Source: Thorsellia kenyensis (GTDB lineage Bacteria > Pseudomonadota > Gammaproteobacteria > Enterobacterales > Thorselliaceae). Taken from it: a stretch of DNA of 64,000 nt. The stretch lies in NCBI RefSeq assembly GCF_042432445.1, contig NZ_JBHLXE010000033.1, forward strand, positions 1-64,000, in the 5' to 3' direction. A program made the position numbers and the translations under genes. The notes under the pieces are model-generated. The model saw only the letters and a list, made by a program, of their open reading frames with translations. It did no database searches and was not told where the DNA came from. The stretch's first letter is position 1; each line of letters begins with the position of its first letter. This document shows, one piece after another, positions 47,689-56,946 of the stretch.

Positions 47689-50600
47689 ATGCCAATGCCA
47701 TTATCTACTTGGTCAATAAGAAACCCTATTCCTCCTTTGGTGCTTTTTCTCGTCCTTATCGTCGCAGGGTCCATCAGTTTTAAGTTTTTACCTATTACCC
47801 AATTACCTAATCTTGTAATTCCGATTGTGGTGGTGAATGTCAATCAACCAGGGGCTGCCCCCTCTGAAATGGAAACGCAGGTTACGCAAAAAATTGAAGG
47901 TGCAGTGACAGGTATAACTGGAGTAAAGCATATCAATTCAACCATCAGTGAAGGATCATCAAGCACTATGATTGAATTTTATATGAGCACCGAAATTGAT
48001 AGAGCGGTAAATGATACCCGTGATGCAATTAGTAAGATTCGTTCTGAACTACCTAATAATGTGTTAGATCCTGTTATCGAAAGGCTTGAAGCGGAATCTC
48101 AGCCTATCCTCATTTATACCCTAGGTTCTTCAGAACTAAATCAAGAAGAGCTTAGCTGGTATATTGATGATACGCTAAGCCGAGAACTACTTGCAATACC
48201 AGGCGTTGCAAGTGTAAGCCGAAATGGAGGAATTGATAGAGAGATTATTTTAGTTCTTAACCCAGAAAGATTATCAGCCTATGGCATCAGCGCAGCTCAA
48301 GTTAGCCAGCAAATCTCAAGTACCAATATTAATATGCCAAGCGGTAGGTTTAATGTTGGCGATCAGGAATATACATTAAGAACACTTGGTAGCCAGAAAA
48401 CAATTGAAGAACTGGAAAATCTTTGGATTCATCTTAATAATGATCAACAGGTAAAATTAACTGATTTAGGTAATATAGTTGATGGTACTATTGAACAACG
48501 TAACCTAACTCGTCAGAATAACTTACCAGTAATTACTTTCAGTATCACACGTTCTAAAGGATCTAGTGATATTAATGTTGGTGATGCAGTTGCAAAAAAA
48601 ATCAGTGAGTTGAGTGCCAAAAATCCTAACCTTAAATTTTCACTGGCCCTCTCAATGGTTGAGTTTACTCAAACCACCTATGACTCAACCATATATACTT
48701 TTTTTGAAGCAGCGATACTGACAATTCTAGTTATTTTTATTTTCTTAAAAGACATCAGAGCAACTTTTATTGCTGCGATTACTATCCCCTTATCTATTAT
48801 ACCCACTTTCATCTTTATGAATATGATGGGGTTTTCTTTAAATATGGTCAGTCTTCTTGCGATTTCCTTAGTCACAGGGGTACTTGTTGATGATGCAATA
48901 GTAGAAATTGAAAATATTCATAGACACATGAAAGAAGGTCTTAAACCTTTTAAAGCTTCTGTTATAGCAGCAAATGAAATTGGTCTTGCTGTTGTTGCGA
49001 CCACCATGGTGATTTGTTCAGTATTTGTACCAGTAAGTTTTATGGATGGTATTGCGGGGCAGTATTTTAGAGAATTTGGTTTAACCGTGGCCATATCCGC
49101 ATTTTTTTCTTTAGTAGTAGCCAGACTTTTAACGCCTATGCTCTGTGCCTATTTCTTAAAAATGCCTAAATATCTACATGATGAAGAAAAGCAAGGTTTT
49201 ATCATGAAGCGATATCAATCAATATTGCGTTGGACACTAGCCCATAGAGCCAAAACAGTAAGCCTTGCTTTTTTGGTAATGTTTTTTTCATTTGGGCTAG
49301 CGAAATATGTTCCTTCTGATTTTATTCCTGCCAGTGATTATGGGCAATCAAGGTTATCAGTTCAATTACCGAGAGGAGTAAGTGCCAAAGATACCGATGC
49401 AATCATGCAAGAAATTTCTGCCATTTTAGAGAAACGGGAAGAGGTTGTCTCGACCATCACGAGTGTTTCTTCGCAAAATGTCAATCGTGGTGAAATCAAT
49501 ATCAAACTATTACCAGCTGACGAAAGAACGCTATCACAGCGTGAATTTGAAAGTGATGTTTTACCCAGTTTATTAGCATTAGCTGATGTCAAAGTAGAAT
49601 TTAGTAAAGTTGAGGGGGGAAAAGATCTTTCCTATAATCTTATTGGTAGCAACAGTGAATTATTAACCATAACTGCCCAGAATATAGCCAGAGAGATGAG
49701 AACTTTACCTGAGCTTATCAGTGTCAATACCAGTGCCAGTGAAAGACAACCTGAACTGACAGTAACGCCTGACTATGCAAAGGCGGCTTCCTTAGGTATT
49801 ACCCCGGTCCAAATTGGGCAAGCATTAAATATTGCGTCTTTGGGTGACATTGAAGCTAATTTAGGTAAATTTAGCGAAGGAAGTAGACAATTACCGATTA
49901 GAGTACGTTTGCCTGCTGCAGATAAACAAAATATCGAGATCCTCCATAATCTACCTATCAAAACAGCCAATGGCAACAGTGTACCTTTATCTGCAATAGC
50001 ATCATTTGAATTTAATTTAGGCCCTACAGTCATTGAGCGTTATGATCGTATTCAAAAAATTGCTATTGAGGCCAATTTAAACAACGTCGTTTTAGGTGAA
50101 GCAGAAAGCAAGTTTTTTGAATTACCAAGTGTAAAAAACTTACCAGAGGGAATAACTCTGACAAGAAGTGGGGACTCAGAAGTTTTTGCTGAACTACTAC
50201 GTAATTTTTTCTTAGCAATCGGTGCAGGTTTACTGCTTGTCTATATTGTTCAGGTGTTGCTCTATAAAGATTGGCTACAACCTTTAACACGTATGGCCGC
50301 GTTGCCTCTATCTATTGGAGGCGCTTTCCTTTTATTATTGATCACTGATACTGCATTTAGTATGCCAGTAATGATAGGAATGCTTATGCTGATGGGTATT
50401 GCAGATAAAAATGCAATTTTACTTGTAGATTATATGCTTGAACTTTTAGATCGTGGCTATACTAAGCAAGAAGCCATCCTCAAAGCCTGCCAAGTAAGAG
50501 CTAGACCTATCATTATGACCTCTCTTGCTATGCTTGCAGGGATGATCCCTATCTCTTTAGGAATAGGACTCAATACAGAATTTAAAGCACCTATGGCAGT

Positions 50601-50733
50601 TGCAGTGGTTGGCGGCTTAATATCTTCAACTTTACTCAGTCTCATTTTTGTCCCAGTTCTTTTTAGTCTAATGAGAGATTTCAGAGAATTCCTTGCAAAA
50701 AAACTGCGACCTTTAGTTAATCAAGAAGAATAA
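47689..50733 (+). CDS. RND efflux transporter permease
   Basis: 1014 residues with the AcrB topology: a TM helix at residues 13-30, large periplasmic loops and two six-helix blocks. The proton-relay acidic pair is in SLVTGVLVDDAIVEIENI. GMLMLMGIADKNAILLVDYM in the second half is the matching lysine-containing helix, and PIIMTSLAMLAGMIPISLG is a typical RND signature. Homologues export drugs, bile acids or dyes using proton influx. The overall pattern is closer to VexF- or MexF-like single pumps than to AcrB. It is cotranscribed with the adaptor. Confidence 0.94.
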   Translation: MPMPLSTWSIRNPIPPLVLFLVLIVAGSISFKFLPITQLPNLVIPIVVVNVNQPGAAPSEMETQVTQKIEGAVTGITGVKHINSTISEGSSSTMIEFYMSTEIDRAVNDTRDAISKIRSELPNNVLDPVIERLEAESQPILIYTLGSSELNQEELSWYIDDTLSRELLAIPGVASVSRNGGIDREIILVLNPERLSAYGISAAQVSQQISSTNINMPSGRFNVGDQEYTLRTLGSQKTIEELENLWIHLNNDQQVKLTDLGNIVDGTIEQRNLTRQNNLPVITFSITRSKGSSDINVGDAVAKKISELSAKNPNLKFSLALSMVEFTQTTYDSTIYTFFEAAILTILVIFIFLKDIRATFIAAITIPLSIIPTFIFMNMMGFSLNMVSLLAISLVTGVLVDDAIVEIENIHRHMKEGLKPFKASVIAANEIGLAVVATTMVICSVFVPVSFMDGIAGQYFREFGLTVAISAFFSLVVARLLTPMLCAYFLKMPKYLHDEEKQGFIMKRYQSILRWTLAHRAKTVSLAFLVMFFSFGLAKYVPSDFIPASDYGQSRLSVQLPRGVSAKDTDAIMQEISAILEKREEVVSTITSVSSQNVNRGEINIKLLPADERTLSQREFESDVLPSLLALADVKVEFSKVEGGKDLSYNLIGSNSELLTITAQNIAREMRTLPELISVNTSASERQPELTVTPDYAKAASLGITPVQIGQALNIASLGDIEANLGKFSEGSRQLPIRVRLPAADKQNIEILHNLPIKTANGNSVPLSAIASFEFNLGPTVIERYDRIQKIAIEANLNNVVLGEAESKFFELPSVKNLPEGITLTRSGDSEVFAELLRNFFLAIGAGLLLVYIVQVLLYKDWLQPLTRMAALPLSIGGAFLLLLITDTAFSMPVMIGMLMLMGIADKNAILLVDYMLELLDRGYTKQEAILKACQVRARPIIMTSLAMLAGMIPISLGIGLNTEFKAPMAVAVVGGLISSTLLSLIFVPVLFSLMRDFREFLAKKLRPLVNQEE

Positions 50734-50844
50734 AAAAATGATTTCATTTGGTAATTGCGTCATAAACTCTTGCTCCACTTGATAATGTTAATTTTCATGC
50801 ATAAATTATTCTATAATAGGAAAAAGTTTAAACTGGAGAGACTA

Positions 50845-51456
50845 ATGAAAAAATTCACACTCACTCCCAGTGAGATAGGGTTAGATCCACAAAATGCTCT
50901 AATTCAAAACATTCATTCTATCCCAAAAAATGAAGTGAATGGACTTTTTGATTATTGCTACTATGAGGGCTTATTTGGCAAAATGCTATTAGCCTCTTTA
51001 GATGAACATCTCTGTTATGTTGGATTTTGTAATGAAACTACTTCGCATAGTGAAAAAACATTAACTACATTGTATAAGAAAGAAGCAAAAAAGAATGAAA
51101 AGAGTCCAGTTCTCGAAAAGACCCGATTAGCATTAGATCAATACTTCAGTGGAAATTCTAAAACATTTAATATACCTATATTATTGATTGGTAGTGCTTT
51201 TCAAGTGACTGTGTGGAAAAGTTTAAACTGCATCCCTTATGCCAAAACTATCTCTTATCACACACAATCTATTTGGTTAAAAAACCCTAAAGCGATTAGA
51301 GCAATAGCTTCGGCTAATGGAGCAAACCCAATTTCAATCATTCTTCCTTGCCATAGGGTTATAGGAAAAAATGGTTCCTTGACAGGTTATGCCGGGGGAC
51401 TAGACTTAAAAGAAAAACTACTCAGACATGAGATCAAATATACAAATTCGATTTAG
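50845..51456 (+). CDS. ogt: Methylated-DNA-[protein]-cysteine S-methyltransferase
   Basis: 203 residues. It removes alkyl groups from O6-alkylguanine by suicidal transfer to its active-site cysteine in IILPCHRVIGKNGSLTGYAGGLDLKEKLLRHE. AFQVTVWKSLNCIPYAKTISY is the conserved helix-turn-helix entry. The N-terminal part, from about residue 25, is an Ogt-like alpha/beta domain; no Ada metal domain is present. I chose ATG 50845, with GGAGAG upstream; the in-frame 50755 start has neither a ribosome site nor family support. An Ada C-terminal-type protein is the alternative name. Confidence 0.9.
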   Translation: MKKFTLTPSEIGLDPQNALIQNIHSIPKNEVNGLFDYCYYEGLFGKMLLASLDEHLCYVGFCNETTSHSEKTLTTLYKKEAKKNEKSPVLEKTRLALDQYFSGNSKTFNIPILLIGSAFQVTVWKSLNCIPYAKTISYHTQSIWLKNPKAIRAIASANGANPISIILPCHRVIGKNGSLTGYAGGLDLKEKLLRHEIKYTNSI

Positions 51457-51491
51457 TTTACTCCCATTGAATTTTTCTATTTAATTTCAGC

Positions 51492-52604
51492 TTATTTAAA
51501 TTGATTAATCGAATTTAGGGTATGATATATGGGAATTTTTGCTGCACCTAAAGATGCACTTTTAGAACCTTGTTTAGACGTTACAATTTTTGCGACAGGT
51601 TTTTCAATTTCAAAGGAGTGCGAAAATTTTTCATTTAAATGCATAGTCATCCTATCAATAAGTTGAATTGGTAAGGTCCCACCAAGAATAATCAGTTTTG
51701 GATCAAGCCACTGCAAAGAACCTAAAACAACTTGCTCAACTTGGGGTAATCTTGCCATTAGCCATTTCTCCACTAGAGGATGACCAGACTCTACATATTC
51801 ACTCACTTTCGATGCCTCTAATCCATTATCAACCAAATACTGTATCAAATTTTTAAGCGAAGGCCTCGGTGTACCTAAAGGAAACGCCATTCCTACTTCC
51901 CCTGCATTTAAAAATCCACCATAGACTAAGTGTCCATTTAGAATAGCACCTCCTCCGATACCATATCCTAAATCAATCACAGCCATGTCTTTAATCTTAT
52001 CCCAATCCTTAGAATAATACTCTCCTATTGCAGCAGCATTGGCATTATTTTCTACCCAAGTAGGGTAATTTAAATTTTGAGTAAACAGCTCAGTCAAATC
52101 ATGATCACGCCAAGAGGATAACCAAGATACACAATACCGTTTGCGACCATCTTTTTTTAAATATCCAGGAACAGCATATCCAATACCTAAAATTCTTGAG
52201 TGTAATAATTGCCTTTTTTTTAATGTATTATGAACAATAATTCGTATTTTTTTTAATGTATATTCAATTGGTTGATTTTCTTGATGGCTCTCAGAAACGG
52301 TAATGATCTTATTACCTGCTAAATCTACAATTGATAAATCCAATTGGTTGGGACTGAATGATATGCCAAGCGCACATCCTCCTATTGGATTTAATGACAA
52401 CGGAAGTGAAGGTTGACCACGTTGACCAAGAATTCGCTCACCTTCTATAATTAACCCAAGGTGCATAAGTTCTCGACAATATTGAGTAATTGCTCCTGCG
52501 GTTAGATTAGACATGCGACTTAATTCAGCTCTAGTCACAGGGCCATAATTGCGTATTAAATCTAATAATAATCTTTGACTTGTTCTTAATTCAAAATTCA
52601 GCAT
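51492..52604 (-). CDS. ROK-family transcriptional repressor without the usual zinc motif
   Basis: 370 residues. An N-terminal winged helix (SQRLLLDLIRNYGPVTRAELSRMSNLTAGAITQYCREL) precedes a ROK sugar-kinase-like domain with DLGYGIGGGAILNGHLVYGGFLNAGEVG. NagC, Mlc and XylR types normally carry a CxCGxxGC zinc site just after the GExGH motif. Here GEVGMAFPLGTPRPSL has no cysteine, and methionine replaces the histidine, so metal-dependent folding or sensing is lost or altered. It is transcribed divergently from a PotABCD-like ABC operon and is the obvious candidate regulator. The effector is unknown, possibly a sugar or sugar phosphate. Confidence 0.85.
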   Translation of the reverse strand: MLNFELRTSQRLLLDLIRNYGPVTRAELSRMSNLTAGAITQYCRELMHLGLIIEGERILGQRGQPSLPLSLNPIGGCALGISFSPNQLDLSIVDLAGNKIITVSESHQENQPIEYTLKKIRIIVHNTLKKRQLLHSRILGIGYAVPGYLKKDGRKRYCVSWLSSWRDHDLTELFTQNLNYPTWVENNANAAAIGEYYSKDWDKIKDMAVIDLGYGIGGGAILNGHLVYGGFLNAGEVGMAFPLGTPRPSLKNLIQYLVDNGLEASKVSEYVESGHPLVEKWLMARLPQVEQVVLGSLQWLDPKLIILGGTLPIQLIDRMTMHLNEKFSHSFEIEKPVAKIVTSKQGSKSASLGAAKIPIYHTLNSINQFK

Positions 52605-52906
52605 ATCTATTTGGCCTTAGGTATAAAATAGTTGAAACACTTTTTATTATACCATTTTTCGTTCAGGGCTTTTCTAAATTATTGATACATTACCCCTTGA
52701 ATATTTCTAATCTTTTAATAACTTTAACTCATAAACTTTAACTTTGTCACATTAATTTAATATTTAATCATTAAACTTAATATTGAAAATATGAATTAAA
52801 TATATATTTAAAAGTAAAATAAACCTTAATAGTTTAATTATTTAATTATTTAATTATTAGGTTATTAGATTGAGTAGGTACTTACTTATAATGCAGAGGG
52901 ATAATA
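52605..52906. promoter_or_regulatory. Divergent control region between ROK gene and ABC operon
   Basis: About 300 bp of very AT-rich DNA. It has no gene but holds three TAATTATT direct repeats (52835-52858), which could be an operator or a slippage-prone spacer. No clear NagC/Mlc-type palindrome is seen. Confidence 0.45.
52835..52858. repeat. 8-bp tandem repeat, three copies
   Basis: TAATTATT is repeated three times about 50 bp upstream of the ABC ATPase start, followed by the variant AGGTTATT. Confidence 0.8.
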
Positions 52907-54004
52907 ATGGCAAAACTAGTCGTAGATAAATTGACTAAAACTTTTGGCGACTTCTATGCGGCCAAAGAGATAAGTTTTACTGCAAATGAAGGTGAATTCG
53001 TTACCCTTTTAGGCCCAAGCGGATGCGGGAAAACTACTCTACTCAAAATGATTGGTGGTTTCCATCAACCTGACAGTGGACGAATTAAAATAGGAGAAAA
53101 AGAAGTCACACATCTTACCCCAGAAAAAAGAAATACTGCCATGTGTTTTCAATCCTATGCTTTATTTCCTCATTTAAATGTTTCACACAATATTTGCTTT
53201 GGCCTAAAACAACGTAAAATTGCTCTTAGTGAACAAAAAAAACGTCTTGAAAAAGTGATTCAGCAAGTCGGTCTTAAAGGACAAGAACTAAAAATGCCCA
53301 GTCAACTCTCAGGCGGACAACAGCAACGAGTTGCCCTTGCAAGAGCGATGATAACACAACCTGATGTCATTTTATTTGATGAACCTTTATCTAATCTTGA
53401 TGCAAAGCTAAGAGAAAGCGTCCGTTATGAAATCAAAGAATTGCAAAAACAATATAATCTAACATCTATTTATGTTACGCATGATCAGTCAGAAGCGCTA
53501 GCTATGTCAGATAAAATTATTGTTCTCAATGCAGGGAGTATTGAACAAATGGGAAAACCCGAAGATATTTATTTTAGGCCAACTTCTCGTTTTGTGGCAG
53601 ATTTCATAGGCGCTGCAAATATAGTCAAAGCAAAAGTTAAAAAAGCAAACTCTGCAAACTATTATCACGTTGCATGCGAGTTAGGTAATTTTTATGTCTA
53701 TTCGGATATATCACCTAGGGCTGAAGAGGTGTATGTTTGCTGGCGCCCTGAAAATCTTCACTATATAGAAGATGGTCCCGTCGCAAATATAAGTGGTATG
53801 CCTGAAAATTTTTGCTATATCGATATTGAAAAATTAGCATTTATGGGCAGTACTACTGAAGGATTTGGACGATGTGGTGAAGGTTTATCTTCCTTTAGAG
53901 TTCAATTCCAACTTAAACCAAACTTATCTCAGTCAAACAAAGCATGCTTTAGATTAACAGAAAATGCCATTCATTTTTTAGAACCTGTAAGACAAGGAAG
54001 TTAA
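52907..54004 (+). CDS. PotA/FbpC-type ABC transporter ATPase
   Basis: 365 residues. Walker A is GPSGCGKTT, the signature is LSGGQQQRVALARAM, Walker B is VILFDEPLSNLDAKL, and the switch is YVTHDQSEA. The C-terminal TOBE-like domain (about 240-360) includes VYVCWRPENLHYIEDG. The family energises importers of polyamines, iron(III), thiamine or sugar phosphates. It is the first gene of an ATPase-permease-permease-binding-protein operon in the same order as potABCD. The permease gene starts 1 bp after the stop. Confidence 0.9.
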   Translation: MAKLVVDKLTKTFGDFYAAKEISFTANEGEFVTLLGPSGCGKTTLLKMIGGFHQPDSGRIKIGEKEVTHLTPEKRNTAMCFQSYALFPHLNVSHNICFGLKQRKIALSEQKKRLEKVIQQVGLKGQELKMPSQLSGGQQQRVALARAMITQPDVILFDEPLSNLDAKLRESVRYEIKELQKQYNLTSIYVTHDQSEALAMSDKIIVLNAGSIEQMGKPEDIYFRPTSRFVADFIGAANIVKAKVKKANSANYYHVACELGNFYVYSDISPRAEEVYVCWRPENLHYIEDGPVANISGMPENFCYIDIEKLAFMGSTTEGFGRCGEGLSSFRVQFQLKPNLSQSNKACFRLTENAIHFLEPVRQGS

Positions 54005-54005
54005 T

Positions 54006-54860
54006 ATGAAAAAAATCAAGACTTTTCTTCTTCTACTTCCAGGTTTAGGTGCGATCTTATTATTAATGGGGGGCACATTTTATATAGTGATAGCCCAAAG
54101 CCTTGGCTTTTTCAATCTAGCCGGTGAGAACCAATTTTCTTTCAATCATTGGATAAACATGTTGAGCGATACTGTATTCCATCGTTCTCTATTCTATTCA
54201 ATCAAAGTATCTTTGCTTGGTGCGCTGGGTTCAATCATTTTTTCCTATCCATTGGCAATTTGGTTGCGAAGACCGATGAAATATAAAGAAGTTATCATAG
54301 GCACTCTAAGGGCACCTATGTTTGTACCTGGGCTGGTTGCTGCTTTTTTATTTGTTAATATTATTGCCTACCATGGGATCATCAATGAGCTTTTAGTTTT
54401 TATTGGAATTATTGATAGACCAATAAGAATGCAAAATGATGAATTTGGTTGGGCAGTAATAATTTTACAAATTTGGAAAAATTTACCTTTTGCCCTTATT
54501 TTAGTGAGTGGTTCTGTAAATTCAATTCGTGGAGATGTACTTGATGCTGCATCTAATTTAGGTGCTACACGTTGGAATATTTTCAAATACGTAATATTTC
54601 CCATGACATTATCCGCTGTTCAAGCAGCATTCATTCTAATTTTTATTGGTGCACTAGGAGATTTTGCATTTTCAGCCATCGCTGGACCTAGAAGTACTTA
54701 TTCATTAGCCAGATTAATGCAGACAACTGCCATGGAATATGATAACTGGAATGGTTCAGCTGTTATCGCCGTTACAATCATGCTCATTACAGCGATTGTT
54801 TCCGTCCTCATTTCAGTCATATTTACTCCTTTGTCAACTAAAAAAGGAGCGATTAAATGA
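54006..54860 (+). CDS. PotB-type ABC transporter permease
   Basis: 284 residues with six hydrophobic helices. VSLLGALGSIIFSYPLAIWLRRPM and the coupling motif DAASNLGATRWNIFKYVIFPMTLSAVQAAFIL match PotB/FbpB-type permeases. It overlaps the next gene by four bases (ATGA), so translation is probably coupled. Confidence 0.9.
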   Translation: MKKIKTFLLLLPGLGAILLLMGGTFYIVIAQSLGFFNLAGENQFSFNHWINMLSDTVFHRSLFYSIKVSLLGALGSIIFSYPLAIWLRRPMKYKEVIIGTLRAPMFVPGLVAAFLFVNIIAYHGIINELLVFIGIIDRPIRMQNDEFGWAVIILQIWKNLPFALILVSGSVNSIRGDVLDAASNLGATRWNIFKYVIFPMTLSAVQAAFILIFIGALGDFAFSAIAGPRSTYSLARLMQTTAMEYDNWNGSAVIAVTIMLITAIVSVLISVIFTPLSTKKGAIK

Positions 54861-55708
54861 ATAATAGTTTAACCTCAGCTACTAAAAATGGACAACTTGT
54901 CAACAAAATAGTCTGGATATTTTTTATCGTCGTTAATATTATTTGGCTGGTAATTCCCTTTGGCATGGCTGTCTTATGGTCTTTAGTAGATCCTAATCAT
55001 CCATGGAGTTATCCTGATCTTTTTCCTAAAGTGCTTTCGTTTAATCGATGGATAGATGTTTGGAATAAAACGGCTTTATCAACAGCGCTTATGAATAGCT
55101 ATACCATTGCGCCTGTTGTAGCTATGTTGAGTTTTATATTGGCTATGCCAACCGCCTACGCGCTTGGTAGGATTCCTTTTCAGGGCAAGCATATTGCGGA
55201 ATTAATCACATTAATCCCCTTAGTGATCCCAACAATGATAATCGCTATATTTTTTCACTCTATTCTCAAAGCACTGCATATAACAAATCCTTTTATTGGG
55301 ATTGTTGTCGGGCATACGGTTCTTACGCTGCCCTATTCAATTCGTATACTATCAGCAGGATTTAAATCAGTACCTCAAGATTTAATTGATGCGAGTAAAA
55401 ATTTAGGGGCAGGACCCATTGAAACATTCAAAACTGCTTACTTACCAATTCTTAAGCCAAGTTTTTTAGCCGCTTTGATTTTTTGCCTAGTCATTAGCCT
55501 TGAAGAATTTGGGATCTCTTTTGTTATTGGTTCACCAGATTTGATTACTGTTCCCACAATTTTATACTCATTTCTTGGTTATGCATTTATAAGGCCTGAT
55601 GCTGCAGTGGTTTCTATGATTTTAGTCATACCAAATGTTATTTTAATGATCTTTATTGAACGTCTATTAAAAGGTAACTACTTAGCTCAATCGACAGGTA
55701 AAGGCTAA
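54857..55708 (+). CDS. PotC-type ABC transporter permease
   Basis: 283 residues with six hydrophobic helices. LALAMPTAYALGRIPFQGKHI-like residues (SFILAMPTAYALGRIPF), TLPYSIRILSAGFKSVPQDLIDASKNLGAGPIETFKTAYLPILKP and the last helix ILVIPNVILMIFIERLLKG match PotC. It pairs with the preceding permease to form the translocation pore. Confidence 0.9.
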   Translation: MNNSLTSATKNGQLVNKIVWIFFIVVNIIWLVIPFGMAVLWSLVDPNHPWSYPDLFPKVLSFNRWIDVWNKTALSTALMNSYTIAPVVAMLSFILAMPTAYALGRIPFQGKHIAELITLIPLVIPTMIIAIFFHSILKALHITNPFIGIVVGHTVLTLPYSIRILSAGFKSVPQDLIDASKNLGAGPIETFKTAYLPILKPSFLAALIFCLVISLEEFGISFVIGSPDLITVPTILYSFLGYAFIRPDAAVVSMILVIPNVILMIFIERLLKGNYLAQSTGKG

Positions 55709-55743
55709 ATATTGCGTATTTTTCAACCCAAAGGAGTTTTTTT

Positions 55744-56835
55744 ATGAAAATAGTTAAAAAGGCAATTTCATTGATTACATTAACCATATTATTTCCACTA
55801 GCTTCACAAGCAAATGTAGACTCTCTTGCAAACAAAAGTTGGGATGAAGTAGTTAGCCAGGCTAAAGATGAAGGAGAAATAAATTTTAATGTTTGGTATT
55901 TACAACCAAGATGGAGAGATTTCGTTAAAGAATTTGAAAATGAGTATGGTATCAAAGTTAACATTGCTGAAGGTACAATCGATGCTCAATTCAACAAATT
56001 GCTCTCGGAAAAAAATGATAAGATAGGAAAAATTGATGTAATCGCTTTAGCCACTAGCCGCTTTCCTATTGTTCAAAAAAATGAAGCCATCGCCAGACTC
56101 AATTGGATCCCTGAATATAGTGATAAAGTCAATTTCATAGAAGGATTTGATACAGGTGAATATGCCGTAGCATTTTGGGGAAATCAAACAGGCATTGCTT
56201 ACGATCCTGACAGAATATCTGAAGAGTCACTTCCGCAAACTTTTGATGAACTCAATTCCTGGATCAAAAATAACCCTTATATGTTTGGGTATAACGATCC
56301 TAATAATGGTGGAGCAGGTAATGCATTTATTCAAAGAGCCACTGTTTTAACAAGTGGAGAATTTGATTTTTCTAGTACTACTGTAGATCCTAAAGTTGTT
56401 ACTAATTGGTCTAAAACTTGGCAATGGTTTGTAGACAATAAAGAAAACATAGTCTTAACAGGCTCAGGTGCGGATAGCATCACTCGCTTAAATGATGGAG
56501 AGTTTATTCTTGTGCCTGCTTGGGAAGACCATTTAGCAGGTCTACAAAAGGCAGGAGCAATTACTCCACGACTTAAATTTTACGTACCAGAATTTGGCAT
56601 GCTCGGTGGAGGTAACATTATTGCAATGCCAGCTAATGCGAAGAATTCAGCTGCTGCTGCAGTGTTTATCAATTGGTTGACTAGTGAAGCAACTCAGAAA
56701 AAGCTTAATACCGAATTTGGTACCGTACCAATGATCAAAAATCAACTTGACCCAAATAATCAAGTTTTAGGATTTTCCGCTGAATATGGGGCTGAACTGA
56801 AAAAACAGTTCGTTACCAAAGTCATGATGAAATAA
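55744..56835 (+). CDS. Periplasmic substrate-binding protein of the PotABCD-like importer
   Basis: 363 residues. A signal peptide (SLITLTILFPLASQA) is followed by a two-lobed binding fold with NVWYLQPRWRDFVKEFENEYGIKVNIAEGTIDAQFNKLLSE and AWEDHLAGLQKAGAITPRLKFYVPEFGMLGGGNIIAMPANAKNS. It resembles the YnjB/PotD/FbpA group of extracellular solute-binding proteins, but the polyamine-binding tryptophan and aspartate set of PotD is not recognisable, so I withhold a symbol. AAAGGAG precedes the ATG. It is the last gene of the operon. Confidence 0.85.
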   Translation: MKIVKKAISLITLTILFPLASQANVDSLANKSWDEVVSQAKDEGEINFNVWYLQPRWRDFVKEFENEYGIKVNIAEGTIDAQFNKLLSEKNDKIGKIDVIALATSRFPIVQKNEAIARLNWIPEYSDKVNFIEGFDTGEYAVAFWGNQTGIAYDPDRISEESLPQTFDELNSWIKNNPYMFGYNDPNNGGAGNAFIQRATVLTSGEFDFSSTTVDPKVVTNWSKTWQWFVDNKENIVLTGSGADSITRLNDGEFILVPAWEDHLAGLQKAGAITPRLKFYVPEFGMLGGGNIIAMPANAKNSAAAAVFINWLTSEATQKKLNTEFGTVPMIKNQLDPNNQVLGFSAEYGAELKKQFVTKVMMK

Positions 56836-56887
56836 TTTTAGTCTCAGTGGAAATGCCTGTTACTTTAAATTTATTCAATTATTTTAC

Positions 56888-56925
56888 TACTCAAAAGCTA
56901 ATGCTATATATTTAGTTTTTGAGTA
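56888..56925 (+). terminator. Weak hairpin between the binding-protein gene and the DUF1868 gene
   Basis: tactcaaaa (56888-56896) pairs with ttttgagta (56917-56925) across a 20-nt loop. It could end the ABC transcript or attenuate read-through into the next gene. Confidence 0.4.
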
Positions 56926-56946
56926 ACTTATCTTAAAAGGTAATAT

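Noticed and set aside
52907..56835. Naming the four-gene importer potABCD
   Set aside because: Order and ATPase/permease type agree, but the binding protein lacks a recognisable PotD ligand site and the regulator is of ROK type.
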